A stretch of 64,000 nucleotides of DNA from Helianthus annuus. Lineage: Eukaryota > Streptophyta > Magnoliopsida > Asterales > Asteraceae. The position numbers and the translations under genes are program-made. The notes beneath the pieces were generated by a model that searched no databases, was not told the DNA's origin, and saw only the letters and a list, made by a program, of their open reading frames with translations. Positions 10,160 to 21,740 of this stretch are shown here, piece by piece. Numbering within the stretch: position 1 is the first letter of the stretch; each line of letters begins with the position of its first letter. The DNA is taken from NCBI RefSeq assembly GCF_002127325.2, contig NC_035444.2, positions 40,227,379 to 40,291,378 of the forward strand. The letters are read 5' to 3'.

Positions 10160-10330
10160 CTTAATTATGTTAATATATGTTTAATTATTATATAGTTTAG
10201 TATGCAACGGTTGAGGGAACACAACCGTTCAAATGACAGTTGTTCCCTCCATCTATAACCGCCAAAATTTCTGCATATATATATGTAATGACCGACAACT
10301 TTTGTTGGCACCAAGACAATTATCATTCTT

Positions 10331-11140
10331 ATGAATTGTCCACTTTTTCTTATGGTTTTTGCATACTCTGCTCTGTTATCATATACAAACATGAACATGC
10401 AATCCGATTCGAGTGATTACGTGAGAGATATGGGTATAATTTCCGCTGCGACGAACTCCGAAATTCTAACAAGTGGTATCAGAGCCACGGTGGGAAATCG
10501 AAGAAAATCGATCGATGTTATACGATTCCGGGCACAACCGGATGAAGAACAAAACAGAGTGTACGGAGACGGAGACGAATTCAACCCCGATCGCACACGA
10601 ATGTTTGCAAGAATGAAGCGAGAAACAATGCGATGCAAACACTGTTCGGATGAAATGAATGAAAGACGAAGGAAGATGCGATTGGAACAAGATGTTCCAA
10701 CAATGAATTACGTCTGCAAGAAGAACCGTGGAATAGCGAACGGAATCGATAAAGATTCCCATAATTTAAAGAACGGACAAGTAAGTGTCCCAAGTTCCAG
10801 CCATGTAAGGGCTGAAGACGGTTATGATAAGGGCCGTAGTATTCACGCAGACGGGGAACAATTCAAGAGTATCATACGGGGAAAAGATGAAATACCAAGC
10901 GTGAATTTCGCAACACGTGCAGATGACGAAGAAGACGTTCGATTGAAGAAGGTAATCAAAACAAACTTTCCGGGTCTTACAATCGGTGATGACAGGCTGA
11001 TGTATAAAGACGGTAGAAGGCAAACCAAACAACAGGTCAAACGAGCAAGGATAAAATTCAAAAGCGCCATGGTTCAGTTTATTAGGGGGATGAAACGAGC
11101 AAGGATGAATTACCTTCACAATCCTCATGCATGCTTCTAA
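10331..11140 (+). CDS. array unit 5 ORF, 269 aa (type E)
   Basis: Preceded by LTR 10121-10471. Has Q144H, a silent AAT-to-AAC change in N22, the type B silent change at T211, and private T181I. Unit 21 shares the first three, and both units follow a type D unit. Confidence 0.6.
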   Translation: MNCPLFLMVFAYSALLSYTNMNMQSDSSDYVRDMGIISAATNSEILTSGIRATVGNRRKSIDVIRFRAQPDEEQNRVYGDGDEFNPDRTRMFARMKRETMRCKHCSDEMNERRRKMRLEQDVPTMNYVCKKNRGIANGIDKDSHNLKNGQVSVPSSSHVRAEDGYDKGRSIHADGEQFKSIIRGKDEIPSVNFATRADDEEDVRLKKVIKTNFPGLTIGDDRLMYKDGRRQTKQQVKRARIKFKSAMVQFIRGMKRARMNYLHNPHACF

Positions 11141-11363
11141 ACATAATTAAGTTTAGGGGGATGTGTTAGATATATATATATATATATATAATCTTAATTA
11201 TGTTAATATATGTTTAATTATTATATAGTTTAGTATGCAACGGTTGAGGGAACACAACCGTTCAAATGACAGTTGTTCCCTCCATCTATAACCGCCAAAA
11301 TTTCTGCATATATATATGTAATGACCGACAACTTTTGTTGGCACCAAGACAATTATCATTCTT

Positions 11364-12173
11364 ATGAATTGTCCACTTTTTCTTATGGTTTTTGCATACT
11401 CTGCTCTGTTATCATATACAAACATGAATATGCAATCCGATTCGAGTGATTACGTGAGAGATATGGGTATAATTTCCGCTGCGACGAACTCCGAAATTCT
11501 AACAAGTGGTATCAGAGCCACGGTGGGAAATCGAAGAAAATCGATCGATGTTATACGATTCCGGGCACAACCGGATGAAGAACAAAACAGAGTGTACGGA
11601 GACGGAGACGAATTCAACCCCGATCGCACACGAATGTTTGCAAGAATGAAGCGAGAAACAATGCGATGCAAACACTGTTCGGATGAAATGAATGAAAGAC
11701 GAAGGAAGATGCGATTGGAACAAGATGTTCCAACAATGAATTACGTCTGCAAGAAGAACCGTGGAATAGCGAACGGAATCGATAAAGATTCCCAGAATTT
11801 AAAGAACGGACAAGTAAGTGTCCCAAGTTCCAGCCATGTAAGGGCTGAAGACGGTTATGATAAGGGCCGTAGTATTCACGCAGACGGGGAACAATTCAAG
11901 AGTACCATACGGGGAAAAGATGAAATACCAAGCGTGAATTTCGCAACACGTGCAGATGACGAAGAAGACGTTCGATTGAAGAAGGTAATCAAAACAAACT
12001 TTCCGGGTCTTACAATCGGTGATGACAGGCTGATGTATAAAGACGGTAGAAGGCAAACCAAACAACAGGTCAAACGAGCAAGGATAAAATTCAAAAGCGC
12101 CATGGTTCAGTTTATTAGGGGGATGAAACGAGCAAGGATGAATTACCTTCACAATCCTCATGCATGCTTCTAA
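11364..12173 (+). CDS. array unit 6 ORF, 269 aa (type B)
   Basis: Preceded by LTR 11164-11504. Consensus protein with the type B silent change at T211. Confidence 0.6.
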   Translation: MNCPLFLMVFAYSALLSYTNMNMQSDSSDYVRDMGIISAATNSEILTSGIRATVGNRRKSIDVIRFRAQPDEEQNRVYGDGDEFNPDRTRMFARMKRETMRCKHCSDEMNERRRKMRLEQDVPTMNYVCKKNRGIANGIDKDSQNLKNGQVSVPSSSHVRAEDGYDKGRSIHADGEQFKSTIRGKDEIPSVNFATRADDEEDVRLKKVIKTNFPGLTIGDDRLMYKDGRRQTKQQVKRARIKFKSAMVQFIRGMKRARMNYLHNPHACF

Positions 12174-12394
12174 ACATAATTAAGTTTAGGGGGATGTGTT
12201 AGATATATATATATATATATAATCTTAATTATGTTAATATATGTTTAATTATTATATAGTTTAGTATGCAACGGTTGAGGGAACACAACCGTTCAAATGA
12301 CAGTTGTTCCCTCCATCTATAACCGCCAAAATTTCTGCATATATATATGTAATGACCGACAACTTTTGTTGGCACCAAGACAATTATCATTCTT

Positions 12395-13204
12395 ATGAAT
12401 TGTCCACTTTTTCTTATGGTTTTTGCATACTCTGCTCTGTTATCATATACAAACATGAATATGCAATCCGATTCGAGTGATTACGTGAGAGATATGGGTA
12501 TAATTTCCGCTGCGACGAACTCCGAAATTCTAACAAGTGGTATCAGAGCCACGGTGGGAAATCGAAGAAAATCGATCGATGTTATACGATTCCGGGCACA
12601 ACCGGATGAAGAACAAAACAGAGTGTACGGAGACGGAGACGAATTCAACCCCGATCGCACACGAATGTTTGCAAGAATGAAGCGAGAAACAATGCGATGC
12701 AAACACTGTTCGGATGAAATGAATGAAAGACGAAGGAAGATGCGATTGGAACAAGATGTTCCAACAATGAATTACGTCTGCAAGAAGAACCGTGGAATAG
12801 CGAACGGAATCGATAAAGATTCCCAGAATTTAAAGAACGGACAAGTAAGTGTCCCAAGTTCCAGCCATGTAAGGGCTGAAGACGGTTATGATAAGGGCCG
12901 TAGTATTCACGCAGACGGGGAACAATTCAAGAGTACCATACGGGGAAAAGATGAAATACCAAGCGTGAATTTCGCAACACGTGCAGATGACGAAGAAGAC
13001 GTTCGATTGAAGAAGGTAATCAAAACGAACTTTCCGGGTCTTACAATCGGTGATGACAGGCTGATGTATAAAGACGGTAGAAGGCAAACCAAACAACAGG
13101 TCAAACGAGCAAGGATAAAATTCAAAAGCGCCATGGTTCAGTTTATTAGGGGGATGAAACGAGCAAGGATGAATTACCTTCACAATCCTCATGCATACTT
13201 CTAA
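12395..13204 (+). CDS. array unit 7 ORF, 269 aa (type A)
   Basis: Preceded by LTR 12197-12535. Only C268Y separates it from consensus. Confidence 0.6.
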   Translation: MNCPLFLMVFAYSALLSYTNMNMQSDSSDYVRDMGIISAATNSEILTSGIRATVGNRRKSIDVIRFRAQPDEEQNRVYGDGDEFNPDRTRMFARMKRETMRCKHCSDEMNERRRKMRLEQDVPTMNYVCKKNRGIANGIDKDSQNLKNGQVSVPSSSHVRAEDGYDKGRSIHADGEQFKSTIRGKDEIPSVNFATRADDEEDVRLKKVIKTNFPGLTIGDDRLMYKDGRRQTKQQVKRARIKFKSAMVQFIRGMKRARMNYLHNPHAYF

Positions 13205-13231
13205 ACATAATTAAGTTTAGGGGGATGTGTT

Positions 13232-13268
<37 letters not shown>

Positions 13269-13438
13269 CTTAATTATGTTAATATATGTTTAATTATTAC
13301 ATAGTTTAGTATGCAACGGTTGAGGGAACACAACCGTTCAAATGACAGTTGTTCCCTCCATCTATAACCGCCAAAATTTTGCATATATATATGTAATGAC
13401 CGACAACTTTTGTTGGCACCAAGACAATTATCATTCTT

Positions 13439-14248
13439 ATGAATTGTCCACTTTTTCTTATGGTTTTTGCATACTCTGCTCTGTTATCATATACAAACAT
13501 GAATATGCAATCCGATTCGAGTGATTACGTGAGAGATATGGGTATAATTTCCGCTGCGACGAACTCCGAAATTCTAACAAGTGGTATCAGAGCCACGGTG
13601 GGAAATCGAAGAAAATCGATCGATGTTATACGATTCCGGGCACAACCGGATGAAGAACAAAACAGAGTGTACGGAGACGGAGACGAATTCAACCCCGATC
13701 GCACACGAATGTTTGCAAGAATGAAGCGAGAAACAATGCGATGCAAACACTGTTCGGATGAAATGAATGAAAGACGAAGGAAGATGCGATTGGAACAAGA
13801 TGTTCCAACAATGAATTACGTCTGCAAGAAGAACCGTGGAATAGCGAACGGAATCGATAAAGATTCCCAGAATTTAAAGAACGGACAAGTAAGTGTCCCA
13901 AGTTCCAGCCATGTAAGGGCTGAAGACGGTTATGATAAGGGCCGTAGTATTCACGCAGACGGGGAACAATTCAAGAGTACCATACGGGGAAAAGATGAAA
14001 TACCAAGCGTGAATTTCGCAACACGTGCAGATGACGAAGAAGACGTTCGATTGAAGAAGGTAATCAAAACGAACTTTCCGGGTCTTACAATCGGTGATGA
14101 CAGGCTGATGTATAAAGACGGTAGAAGGCAAACCAAACAACAGGTCAAACGAGCAAGGATAAAATTCAAAAGCGCCATGGTTCAGTTTATTAGGGGGATG
14201 AAACGAGCAAGGATGAATTACCTTCACAATCCTCATGCATGCTTCTAA
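13439..14248 (+). CDS. array unit 8 ORF, 269 aa (type A)
   Basis: Preceded by LTR 13228-13579, which has lost one base upstream of the TATA tract (AAAATTTTGC for AAAATTTCTGC) and has TATTACATAG for TATTATATAG. The protein is consensus. Confidence 0.6.
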   Translation: MNCPLFLMVFAYSALLSYTNMNMQSDSSDYVRDMGIISAATNSEILTSGIRATVGNRRKSIDVIRFRAQPDEEQNRVYGDGDEFNPDRTRMFARMKRETMRCKHCSDEMNERRRKMRLEQDVPTMNYVCKKNRGIANGIDKDSQNLKNGQVSVPSSSHVRAEDGYDKGRSIHADGEQFKSTIRGKDEIPSVNFATRADDEEDVRLKKVIKTNFPGLTIGDDRLMYKDGRRQTKQQVKRARIKFKSAMVQFIRGMKRARMNYLHNPHACF

Positions 14249-14475
14249 ACATAATTAAGTTTAGGGGGATGTGTTAGATATATATATATATATATATATA
14301 TAATCTTAATTATGTTAATATATGTTTAATTATTATATAGTTTAGTATGCAACGGTTGAGGGAACACAACCGTTCAAATGACAGTTGTTCCCTCCATCTA
14401 TAACCGCCAAAATTTCTGCATATATATATGTAATGACCGACAACTTTTGTTGGCACCAAGACAATTATCATTCTT

Positions 14476-15285
14476 ATGAATTGTCCACTTTTTCTTATGG
14501 TTTTTGCATACTCTGCTCTGTTATCATATACAAACATGAATATGCAATCCGATTCGAGTGATTACGTGAGAGATATGGGTATAATTTCCGCTGCGACGAA
14601 CTCCGAAATTCTAACAAGTGGTATCAGAGCCACGGTGGGAAATCGAAGAAAATCGATCGATGTTATACGATTCCGGGCACAACCGGATGAAGAACAAAAC
14701 AGAGTGTACGGAGACGGAGACGAATTCAACCCCGATCGCACACGAATGTTTGCAAGAATGAAGCGAGAAACAATGCGATGCAAACACTGTTCGGATGAAA
14801 TGAATGAAAGACGAAGGAAGATGCGATTGGAACAAGATGTTCCAACAATGAATTACGTCTGCAAGAAGAACCGTGGAATAGCGAACGGAATCGATAAAGA
14901 TTCCCAGAATTTAAAGAACGGACAAGTAAGTGTCCCAAGTTCCAGCCATGTAAGGGCTGAAGACGGTTATGATAAGGGCCGTAGTATTCACGCAGACGGG
15001 GAACAATTCAAGAGTACCATACGGGGAAAAGATGAAATACCAAGCGTGAATTTCGCAACACGTGCAGATGACGAAGAAGACGTTCGATTGAAGAAGGTAA
15101 TCAAAACGAACTTTCCGGGTCTTACAATCGGTGATGACAGGCTGATGTATAAAGACGGTAGAAGGCAAACAAAACAACAGGTCAAACGAGCAAGGATAAA
15201 ATTCAAAAGCGCCATGGTTCAGTTTATTAGGGGGATGAAACGAGCAAGGATGAATTACCTTCACAATCCTCATGCATGCTTCTAA
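14476..15285 (+). CDS. array unit 9 ORF, 269 aa (type A)
   Basis: Preceded by LTR 14272-14616. Consensus protein with a silent ACC-to-ACA change near codon 232 that is shared only with unit 22. Confidence 0.6.
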   Translation: MNCPLFLMVFAYSALLSYTNMNMQSDSSDYVRDMGIISAATNSEILTSGIRATVGNRRKSIDVIRFRAQPDEEQNRVYGDGDEFNPDRTRMFARMKRETMRCKHCSDEMNERRRKMRLEQDVPTMNYVCKKNRGIANGIDKDSQNLKNGQVSVPSSSHVRAEDGYDKGRSIHADGEQFKSTIRGKDEIPSVNFATRADDEEDVRLKKVIKTNFPGLTIGDDRLMYKDGRRQTKQQVKRARIKFKSAMVQFIRGMKRARMNYLHNPHACF

Positions 15286-15508
15286 ACATAATTAAGTTTA
15301 GGGGGATGTGTTAGATATATATATATATATATATAATCTTAATTATGTTAATATATGTTTAATTATTATATAGTTTAGTATGCAATGGTTGAGGGAACAC
15401 AACCGTTCAAATGACAGTTGTTCCCTCCATCTATAACCGCCAAAATTTCTGCATATATATATGTAATGACCGACAACTTTTGTTGGCACCAAGACAATTA
15501 TCATTCTT

Positions 15509-16318
15509 ATGAATTGTCCACTTTTTCTTATGGTTTTTGCATACTCTGCTCTGTTATCATATACAAACATGAATATGCAATCCGATTCGAGTGATTACGT
15601 GAGAGATATGGGTATAATTTCCGCTGCGACGAACTCCGAAATTCTAACAAGTGGTATCAGAGCCACGGTGGGAAATCGAAGAAAATCGATCGATGTTATA
15701 CGATTCCGGGCACAACCGGATGAAGAACAAAACAGAGTGTACGGAGACGGAGACGAATTCAACCCCGATCGCACACGAATGTTTGCAAGAATGAAGCGAG
15801 AAACAATGCGATGCAAACACTGTTCGGATGAAATGAATGAAAGACGAAGGAAGATGCGATTGGAACAAGATGTTCCAACAATGAATTACGTCTGCAAGAA
15901 GAACCGTGGAATAGCGAACGGAATCGATAAAGATTCCCAGAATTTAAAGAACGGACAAGTAAGTGTCCCAAGTTCCAGCCATGTAAGGGCTGAAGACGGT
16001 TATGATAAGGGCCGTAGTATTCACGCAGACGGGGAACAATTCAAGAGTACCATACGGGGAAAAGATGAAATACCAAGCGTGAATTTCGCAACACGTGCAG
16101 ATGACGAAGAAGACGTTCGATTGAAGAAGGTAATCAAAACGAACTTTCCGGGTCTTACAATCGGTGATGACAGGCTGATGTATAAAGACGGTAGAAGGCA
16201 AACCAAACAACAGGTCAAACGAGCAAGGATAAAATTCAAAAGCGCCATGGTTCAGTTTATTAGGGGGATGAAACGAGCAAGGATGAATTACCTTCACAAT
16301 CCTCATGCATGCTTCTAA
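15509..16318 (+). CDS. array unit 10 ORF, 269 aa (type A)
   Basis: Preceded by LTR 15309-15649, whose first MYB motif is altered (CAATGG for CAACGG), a change shared only with the LTR before unit 22. Consensus protein. Confidence 0.6.
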   Translation: MNCPLFLMVFAYSALLSYTNMNMQSDSSDYVRDMGIISAATNSEILTSGIRATVGNRRKSIDVIRFRAQPDEEQNRVYGDGDEFNPDRTRMFARMKRETMRCKHCSDEMNERRRKMRLEQDVPTMNYVCKKNRGIANGIDKDSQNLKNGQVSVPSSSHVRAEDGYDKGRSIHADGEQFKSTIRGKDEIPSVNFATRADDEEDVRLKKVIKTNFPGLTIGDDRLMYKDGRRQTKQQVKRARIKFKSAMVQFIRGMKRARMNYLHNPHACF

Positions 16319-16539
16319 ACATAATTAAGTTTAGGGGGATGTGTTAGATATATATATATATATATAATCTTAATTATGTTAATATATGTTTAATTATTAT
16401 ATAGTTTAGTATGCAACGGTTGAGGGAACACAACCGTTCAAATGACAGTTGTTCCCTCCATCTATAACCGCCAAAATTTCTGCATATATATATGTAATGA
16501 CCGACAACTTTTGTTGGCACCAAGACAATTATCATTCTT

Positions 16540-17349
16540 ATGAATTGTCCACTTTTTCTTATGGTTTTTGCATACTCTGCTCTGTTATCATATACAAACA
16601 TGAATATGCAATCCGATTCGAGTGATTACGTGAGAGATATGGGTATAATTTCCGCTGCGACGAACTCCGAAATTCTAACAAGTGGTATCAGAGCCACGGT
16701 GGGAAATCGAAGAAAATCGATCGATGTTATACGATTCCGGGCACAACCGGATGAAGAACAAAACAGAGTGTACGGAGACGGAGACGAATTCAACCCCGAT
16801 CGCACACGAATGTTTGCAAGAATGAAGCGAGAAACAATGCGATGCAAACACTGTTCGGATGAAATGAATGAAAGACGAAGGAAGATGCGATTGGAACAAG
16901 ATGTTCCAACAATGAATTACGTCTGCAAGAAGAACCGTGGAATAGCGAACGGAATCGATAAAGATTCCCAGAATTTAAAGAACGGACAAGTAAGTGTCCC
17001 AAGTTCCAGCCATGTAAGGGCTGAAGACGGTTATGATAAGGGCCGTAGTATTCACGCAGACGGGGAACAATTCAAGAGTACCATACGGGGAAAAGATGAA
17101 ATACCAAGCGTGAATTTCGCAACACGTGCAGATGACGAAGAAGACGTTCGATTGAAGAAGGTAATCAAAACGAAATTTCCGGGTCTTACAATCGGTGATG
17201 ACAGGCTGATGTATAAAGACGGTAGAAGGCAAACCAAACAACAGGTCAAACGAGCAAGGATAAAATTCAAAAGCGCCATGGTTCAGTTTATTAGGGGGAT
17301 GAAACGAGCAAGGATGAATTACCTTCACAATCCTCATGCATGCTTCTAA
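16540..17349 (+). CDS. array unit 11 ORF, 269 aa (type C without A257V)
   Basis: Preceded by LTR 16342-16680. Carries N212K but keeps A257, so it is either the ancestral type C or a recombinant. Confidence 0.6.
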   Translation: MNCPLFLMVFAYSALLSYTNMNMQSDSSDYVRDMGIISAATNSEILTSGIRATVGNRRKSIDVIRFRAQPDEEQNRVYGDGDEFNPDRTRMFARMKRETMRCKHCSDEMNERRRKMRLEQDVPTMNYVCKKNRGIANGIDKDSQNLKNGQVSVPSSSHVRAEDGYDKGRSIHADGEQFKSTIRGKDEIPSVNFATRADDEEDVRLKKVIKTKFPGLTIGDDRLMYKDGRRQTKQQVKRARIKFKSAMVQFIRGMKRARMNYLHNPHACF

Positions 17350-17376
17350 ACATAATTAAGTTTAGGGGGATGTGTT

Positions 17377-17411
<35 letters not shown>

Positions 17412-17582
17412 CTTAATTATGTTAATATATGTTTAATTATTATATAGTTTAGTATGCAACGGTTGAGGGAACACAACCGTTCAAATGACAGTTGTTCCCT
17501 CCATCTATAACCGCCAAAATTTCTGCATATATATATGTAATGACCGACAACTTTTGTTGGCACCAAGACAATTATCATTCTT

Positions 17583-18392
17583 ATGAATTGTCCACTTTTT
17601 CTTATGGTTTTTGCATACTCTGCTCTGTTATCATATACAAACATGAATATGCAATCCGATTCGAGTGATTACGTGAGAGATATGGGTATAATTTCCGCTG
17701 CGACGAACTCCGAAATTCTAACAAGTGGTATCAGAGCCACGGTGGGAAATCGAAGAAAATCGATCGATGTTATACGATTCCGGGCACAACCGGATGAAGA
17801 ACAAAACAGAGTGTACGGAGACGGAGACGAATTCAACCCCGATCGCACACGAATGTTTGCAAGAATGAAGCGAGAAACAATGCGATGCAAACACTGTTCG
17901 GATGAAATGAATGAAAGACGAAGGAAGATGCGATTGGAACAAGATGTTCCAACAATGAATTACGTCTGCAAGAAGAACCGTGGAATAGCGAACGGAATCG
18001 ATAAAGATTCCCAGAATTTAAAGAACGGACAAGTAAGTGTCCCAAGTTCCAGCCATGTAAGGGCTGAAGACGGTTATGATAAGGGCCGTAGTATTCACGC
18101 AGACGGGGAACAATTCAAGAGTACCATACGGGGAAAAGATGAAATACCAAGCGTGAATTTCGCAACACGTGCAGATGACGAAGAAGACGTTCGATTGAAG
18201 AAGGTAATCAAAACAAACTTTCCGGGTCTTACAATCGGTGATGACAGGCTGATGTATAAAGACGGTAGAAGGCAAACCAAACAACAGGTCAAACGAGCAA
18301 GGATAAAATTCAAAAGCGCCATGGTTCAGTTTATTAGGGGGATGAAACGAGCAAGGATGAATTACCTTCACAATCCTCATGCATGCTTCTAA
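17583..18392 (+). CDS. array unit 12 ORF, 269 aa (type B)
   Basis: Preceded by LTR 17373-17723. Consensus protein with the type B silent change. Middle unit of the C-B-D block 11-13. Confidence 0.6.
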   Translation: MNCPLFLMVFAYSALLSYTNMNMQSDSSDYVRDMGIISAATNSEILTSGIRATVGNRRKSIDVIRFRAQPDEEQNRVYGDGDEFNPDRTRMFARMKRETMRCKHCSDEMNERRRKMRLEQDVPTMNYVCKKNRGIANGIDKDSQNLKNGQVSVPSSSHVRAEDGYDKGRSIHADGEQFKSTIRGKDEIPSVNFATRADDEEDVRLKKVIKTNFPGLTIGDDRLMYKDGRRQTKQQVKRARIKFKSAMVQFIRGMKRARMNYLHNPHACF

Positions 18393-18619
18393 ACATAATT
18401 AAGTTTAGGGGGATGTGTTAGATATATATATATATATATATATATAATCTTAATTATGTTAATATATGTTTAATTATTATATAGTTTAGTATGCAACGGT
18501 TGAGGGAACACAACCGTTCAAATGACAGTTGTTCCCTCCATCTATAACCGCCAAAATTTCTGCATATATATATGTAATGACCGACAACTTTTGTTGGCAC
18601 CAAGACAATTATCATTCTT

Positions 18620-19429
18620 ATGAATTGTCCACTTTTTCTTATGGTTTTTGCATACTCTGCTCTGTTATCATATACAAACATGAATATGCAATCCGATTCG
18701 AGTGATTACGTGAGAGATATGGGTATAATTTCCGCTGCGACGAACTCCGAAATTCTAACAAGTGGTATCAGAGCCACGGTGGGAAATCGAAGAAAATCGT
18801 TCGATGTTATACGATTCCGGGCACAACCGGATGAAGAACAAAACAGAGTGTACGGAGACGGAGACGAATTCAACCCCGATCGCACACGAATGTTTGCAAG
18901 AATGAAGCGAGAAACAATGCGATGCAAACACTGTTCGGATGAAATGAATGAAAGACGAAGGAAGATGCGATTGGAACAAGATGTTCCAACAATGAATTAC
19001 GTCTGCAAGAAGAACCGTGGAATAGCGAACGAAATCGATAAAGATTCCCAGCATTTAAAGAACGGACAAGTAAGTGTCCCAAGTTCCAGCCATGTAAGGG
19101 CTGAAGACGGTTATGATAAGGGCCGTAGTATTCACGCAGACGGGGAACAATTCAAGAGTACCATACGGGGAAAAGATGAAATACCAAGCGTGAATTTCGC
19201 AACACGTGCAGATGACGAAGAAGACGTTCGATTGAAGAAGGTAATCAAAACGAACTTTCCGGGTCTTACAATCGGTGATGACAGGCTGATGTATAAAGAC
19301 GGTAGAAGGCAAACCAAACAACAGGTCAAACGAGCAAGGATAAAATTCAAAAGCGCCATGGTTCAGTTTATTAGGGGGATGAAACGAGCAAGGATGAATT
19401 ACCTTCACAATCCTCATGCATGCTTCTAA
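18620..19429 (+). CDS. array unit 13 ORF, 269 aa (type D)
   Basis: Preceded by LTR 18416-18760. I61F, G138E and N145H, but with the normal ACATAATTAAG tail, unlike the other D units. Confidence 0.6.
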   Translation: MNCPLFLMVFAYSALLSYTNMNMQSDSSDYVRDMGIISAATNSEILTSGIRATVGNRRKSFDVIRFRAQPDEEQNRVYGDGDEFNPDRTRMFARMKRETMRCKHCSDEMNERRRKMRLEQDVPTMNYVCKKNRGIANEIDKDSQHLKNGQVSVPSSSHVRAEDGYDKGRSIHADGEQFKSTIRGKDEIPSVNFATRADDEEDVRLKKVIKTNFPGLTIGDDRLMYKDGRRQTKQQVKRARIKFKSAMVQFIRGMKRARMNYLHNPHACF

Positions 19430-19456
19430 ACATAATTAAGTTTAGGGGGATGTGTT

Positions 19457-19495
<39 letters not shown>

Positions 19496-19666
19496 CTTAA
19501 TTATGTTAATATATGTTTAATTATTATATAGTTTAGTATGCAACGGTTGAGGGAACACAACCGTTCAAATGACAGTTGTTCCCTCCATCTATAACCGCCA
19601 AAATTTCTGCATATATATATGTAATGACCGACAACTTTTGTTGGCACCAAGACAATTATCATTCTT

Positions 19667-20476
19667 ATGAATTGTCCACTTTTTCTTATGGTTTTTGCAT
19701 ACTCTGCTCTGTTATCATATACAAACATGAATATGCAATCCGATTCGAGTGATTACGTGAGAGATATGGGTATAATTTCCGCTGCGACGAACTCCGAAAT
19801 TCTAACAAGTGGTATCAGAGCCACGGTGGGAAATCGAAGAAAATCGATCGATGTTATACGATTCCGGGCACAACCGGATGAAGAACAAAACAGAGTGTAC
19901 GGAGACGGAGACGAATTCAACCCCGATCGCACACGAATGTTTGCAAGAATGAAGCGAGAAACAATGCGATGCAAACACTGTTCGGATGAAATGAATGAAA
20001 GACGAAGGAAGATGCGATTGGAACAAGATGTTCCAACAATGAATTACGTCTGCAAGAAGAACCGTGGAATAGCGAACGGAATCGATAAAGATTCCCAGAA
20101 TTTAAAGAACGGACAAGTAAGTGTCCCAAGTTCCAGCCATGTAAGGGCTGAAGACGGTTATGATAAGGGCCGTAGTATTCACGCAGACGGGGAACAATTC
20201 AAGAGTACCATACGGGGAAAAGATGAAATACCAAGCGTGAATTTCGCAACACGTGCAGATGACGAAGAAGACGTTCGATTGAAGAAGGTAATCAAAACGA
20301 AATTTCCGGGTCTTACAATCGGTGATGACAGGCTGATGTATAAAGACGGTAGAAGGCAAACCAAACAACAGGTCAAACGAGCAAGGATAAAATTCAAAAG
20401 CGCCATGGTTCAGTTTATTAGGGGGATGAAACGAGTAAGGATGAATTACCTTCACAATCCTCATGCATGCTTCTAA
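19667..20476 (+). CDS. array unit 14 ORF, 269 aa (type C)
   Basis: Preceded by LTR 19453-19807. N212K and A257V. Opens the second adjacent C-B-D block (14-16). Confidence 0.6.
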   Translation: MNCPLFLMVFAYSALLSYTNMNMQSDSSDYVRDMGIISAATNSEILTSGIRATVGNRRKSIDVIRFRAQPDEEQNRVYGDGDEFNPDRTRMFARMKRETMRCKHCSDEMNERRRKMRLEQDVPTMNYVCKKNRGIANGIDKDSQNLKNGQVSVPSSSHVRAEDGYDKGRSIHADGEQFKSTIRGKDEIPSVNFATRADDEEDVRLKKVIKTKFPGLTIGDDRLMYKDGRRQTKQQVKRARIKFKSAMVQFIRGMKRVRMNYLHNPHACF

Positions 20477-20705
20477 ACATAATTAAGTTTAGGGGGATGT
20501 GTTAGATATATATATATATATATATATATATAATCTTAATTATGTTAATATATGTTTAATTATTATATAGTTTAGTATGCAACGGTTGAGGGAACACAAC
20601 CGTTCAAATGACAGTTGTTCCCTCCATCTATAACCGCCAAAATTTCTGCATATATATATGTAATGACCGACAACTTTTGTTGGCACCAAGACAATTATCA
20701 TTCTT

Positions 20706-21515
20706 ATGAATTGTCCACTTTTTCTTATGGTTTTTGCATACTCTGCTCTGTTATCATATACAAACATGAATATGCAATCCGATTCGAGTGATTACGTGAG
20801 AGATATGGGTATAATTTCCGCTGCGACGAACTCCGAAATTCTAACAAGTGGTATCAGAGCCACGGTGGGAAATCGAAGAAAATCGATCGATGTTATACGA
20901 TTCCGGGCACAACCGGATGAAGAACAAAACAGAGTGTACGGAGACGGAGACGAATTCAACCCCGATCGCACACGAATGTTTGCAAGAATGAAGCGAGAAA
21001 CAATGCGATGCAAACACTGTTCGGATGAAATGAATGAAAGACGAAGGAAGATGCGATTGGAACAAGATGTTCCAACAATGAATTACGTCTGCAAGAAGAA
21101 CCGTGGAATAGCGAACGGAATCGATAAAGATTCCCAGAATTTAAAGAACGGACAAGTAAGTGTCCCAAGTTCCAGCCATGTAAGGGCTGAAGACGGTTAT
21201 GATAAGGGCCGTAGTATTCACGCAGACGGGGAACAATTCAAGAGTACCATACGGGGAAAAGATGAAATACCAAGCGTGAATTTCGCAACACGTGCAGATG
21301 ACGAAGAAGACGTTCGATTGAAGAAGGTAATCAAAACAAACTTTCCGGGTCTTACAATCGGTGATGACAGGCTGATGTATAAAGACGGTAGAAGGCAAAC
21401 CAAACAACAGGTCAAACGAGCAAGGATAAAATTCAAAAGCGCCATGGTTCAGTTTATTAGGGGGATGAAACGAGCAAGGATGAATTACCTTCACAATCCT
21501 CATGCATGCTTCTAA
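20706..21515 (+). CDS. array unit 15 ORF, 269 aa (type B)
   Basis: Preceded by LTR 20500-20846. Consensus protein with the type B silent change. Confidence 0.6.
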   Translation: MNCPLFLMVFAYSALLSYTNMNMQSDSSDYVRDMGIISAATNSEILTSGIRATVGNRRKSIDVIRFRAQPDEEQNRVYGDGDEFNPDRTRMFARMKRETMRCKHCSDEMNERRRKMRLEQDVPTMNYVCKKNRGIANGIDKDSQNLKNGQVSVPSSSHVRAEDGYDKGRSIHADGEQFKSTIRGKDEIPSVNFATRADDEEDVRLKKVIKTNFPGLTIGDDRLMYKDGRRQTKQQVKRARIKFKSAMVQFIRGMKRARMNYLHNPHACF

Positions 21516-21740
21516 ACATAATTAAGTTTAGGGGGATGTGTTAGATATATATATATATATATATATAATCTTAATTATGTTAATATATGTTTAATTATTA
21601 TATAGTTTAGTATGCAACGGTTGAGGGAACACAACCGTTCAAATGACAGTTGTTCCCTCCATCTATAACCGCCAAAATTTCTGCATATATATATGTAATG
21701 ACCGACAACTTTTGTTGGCACCAAGACAATTATCATTCTT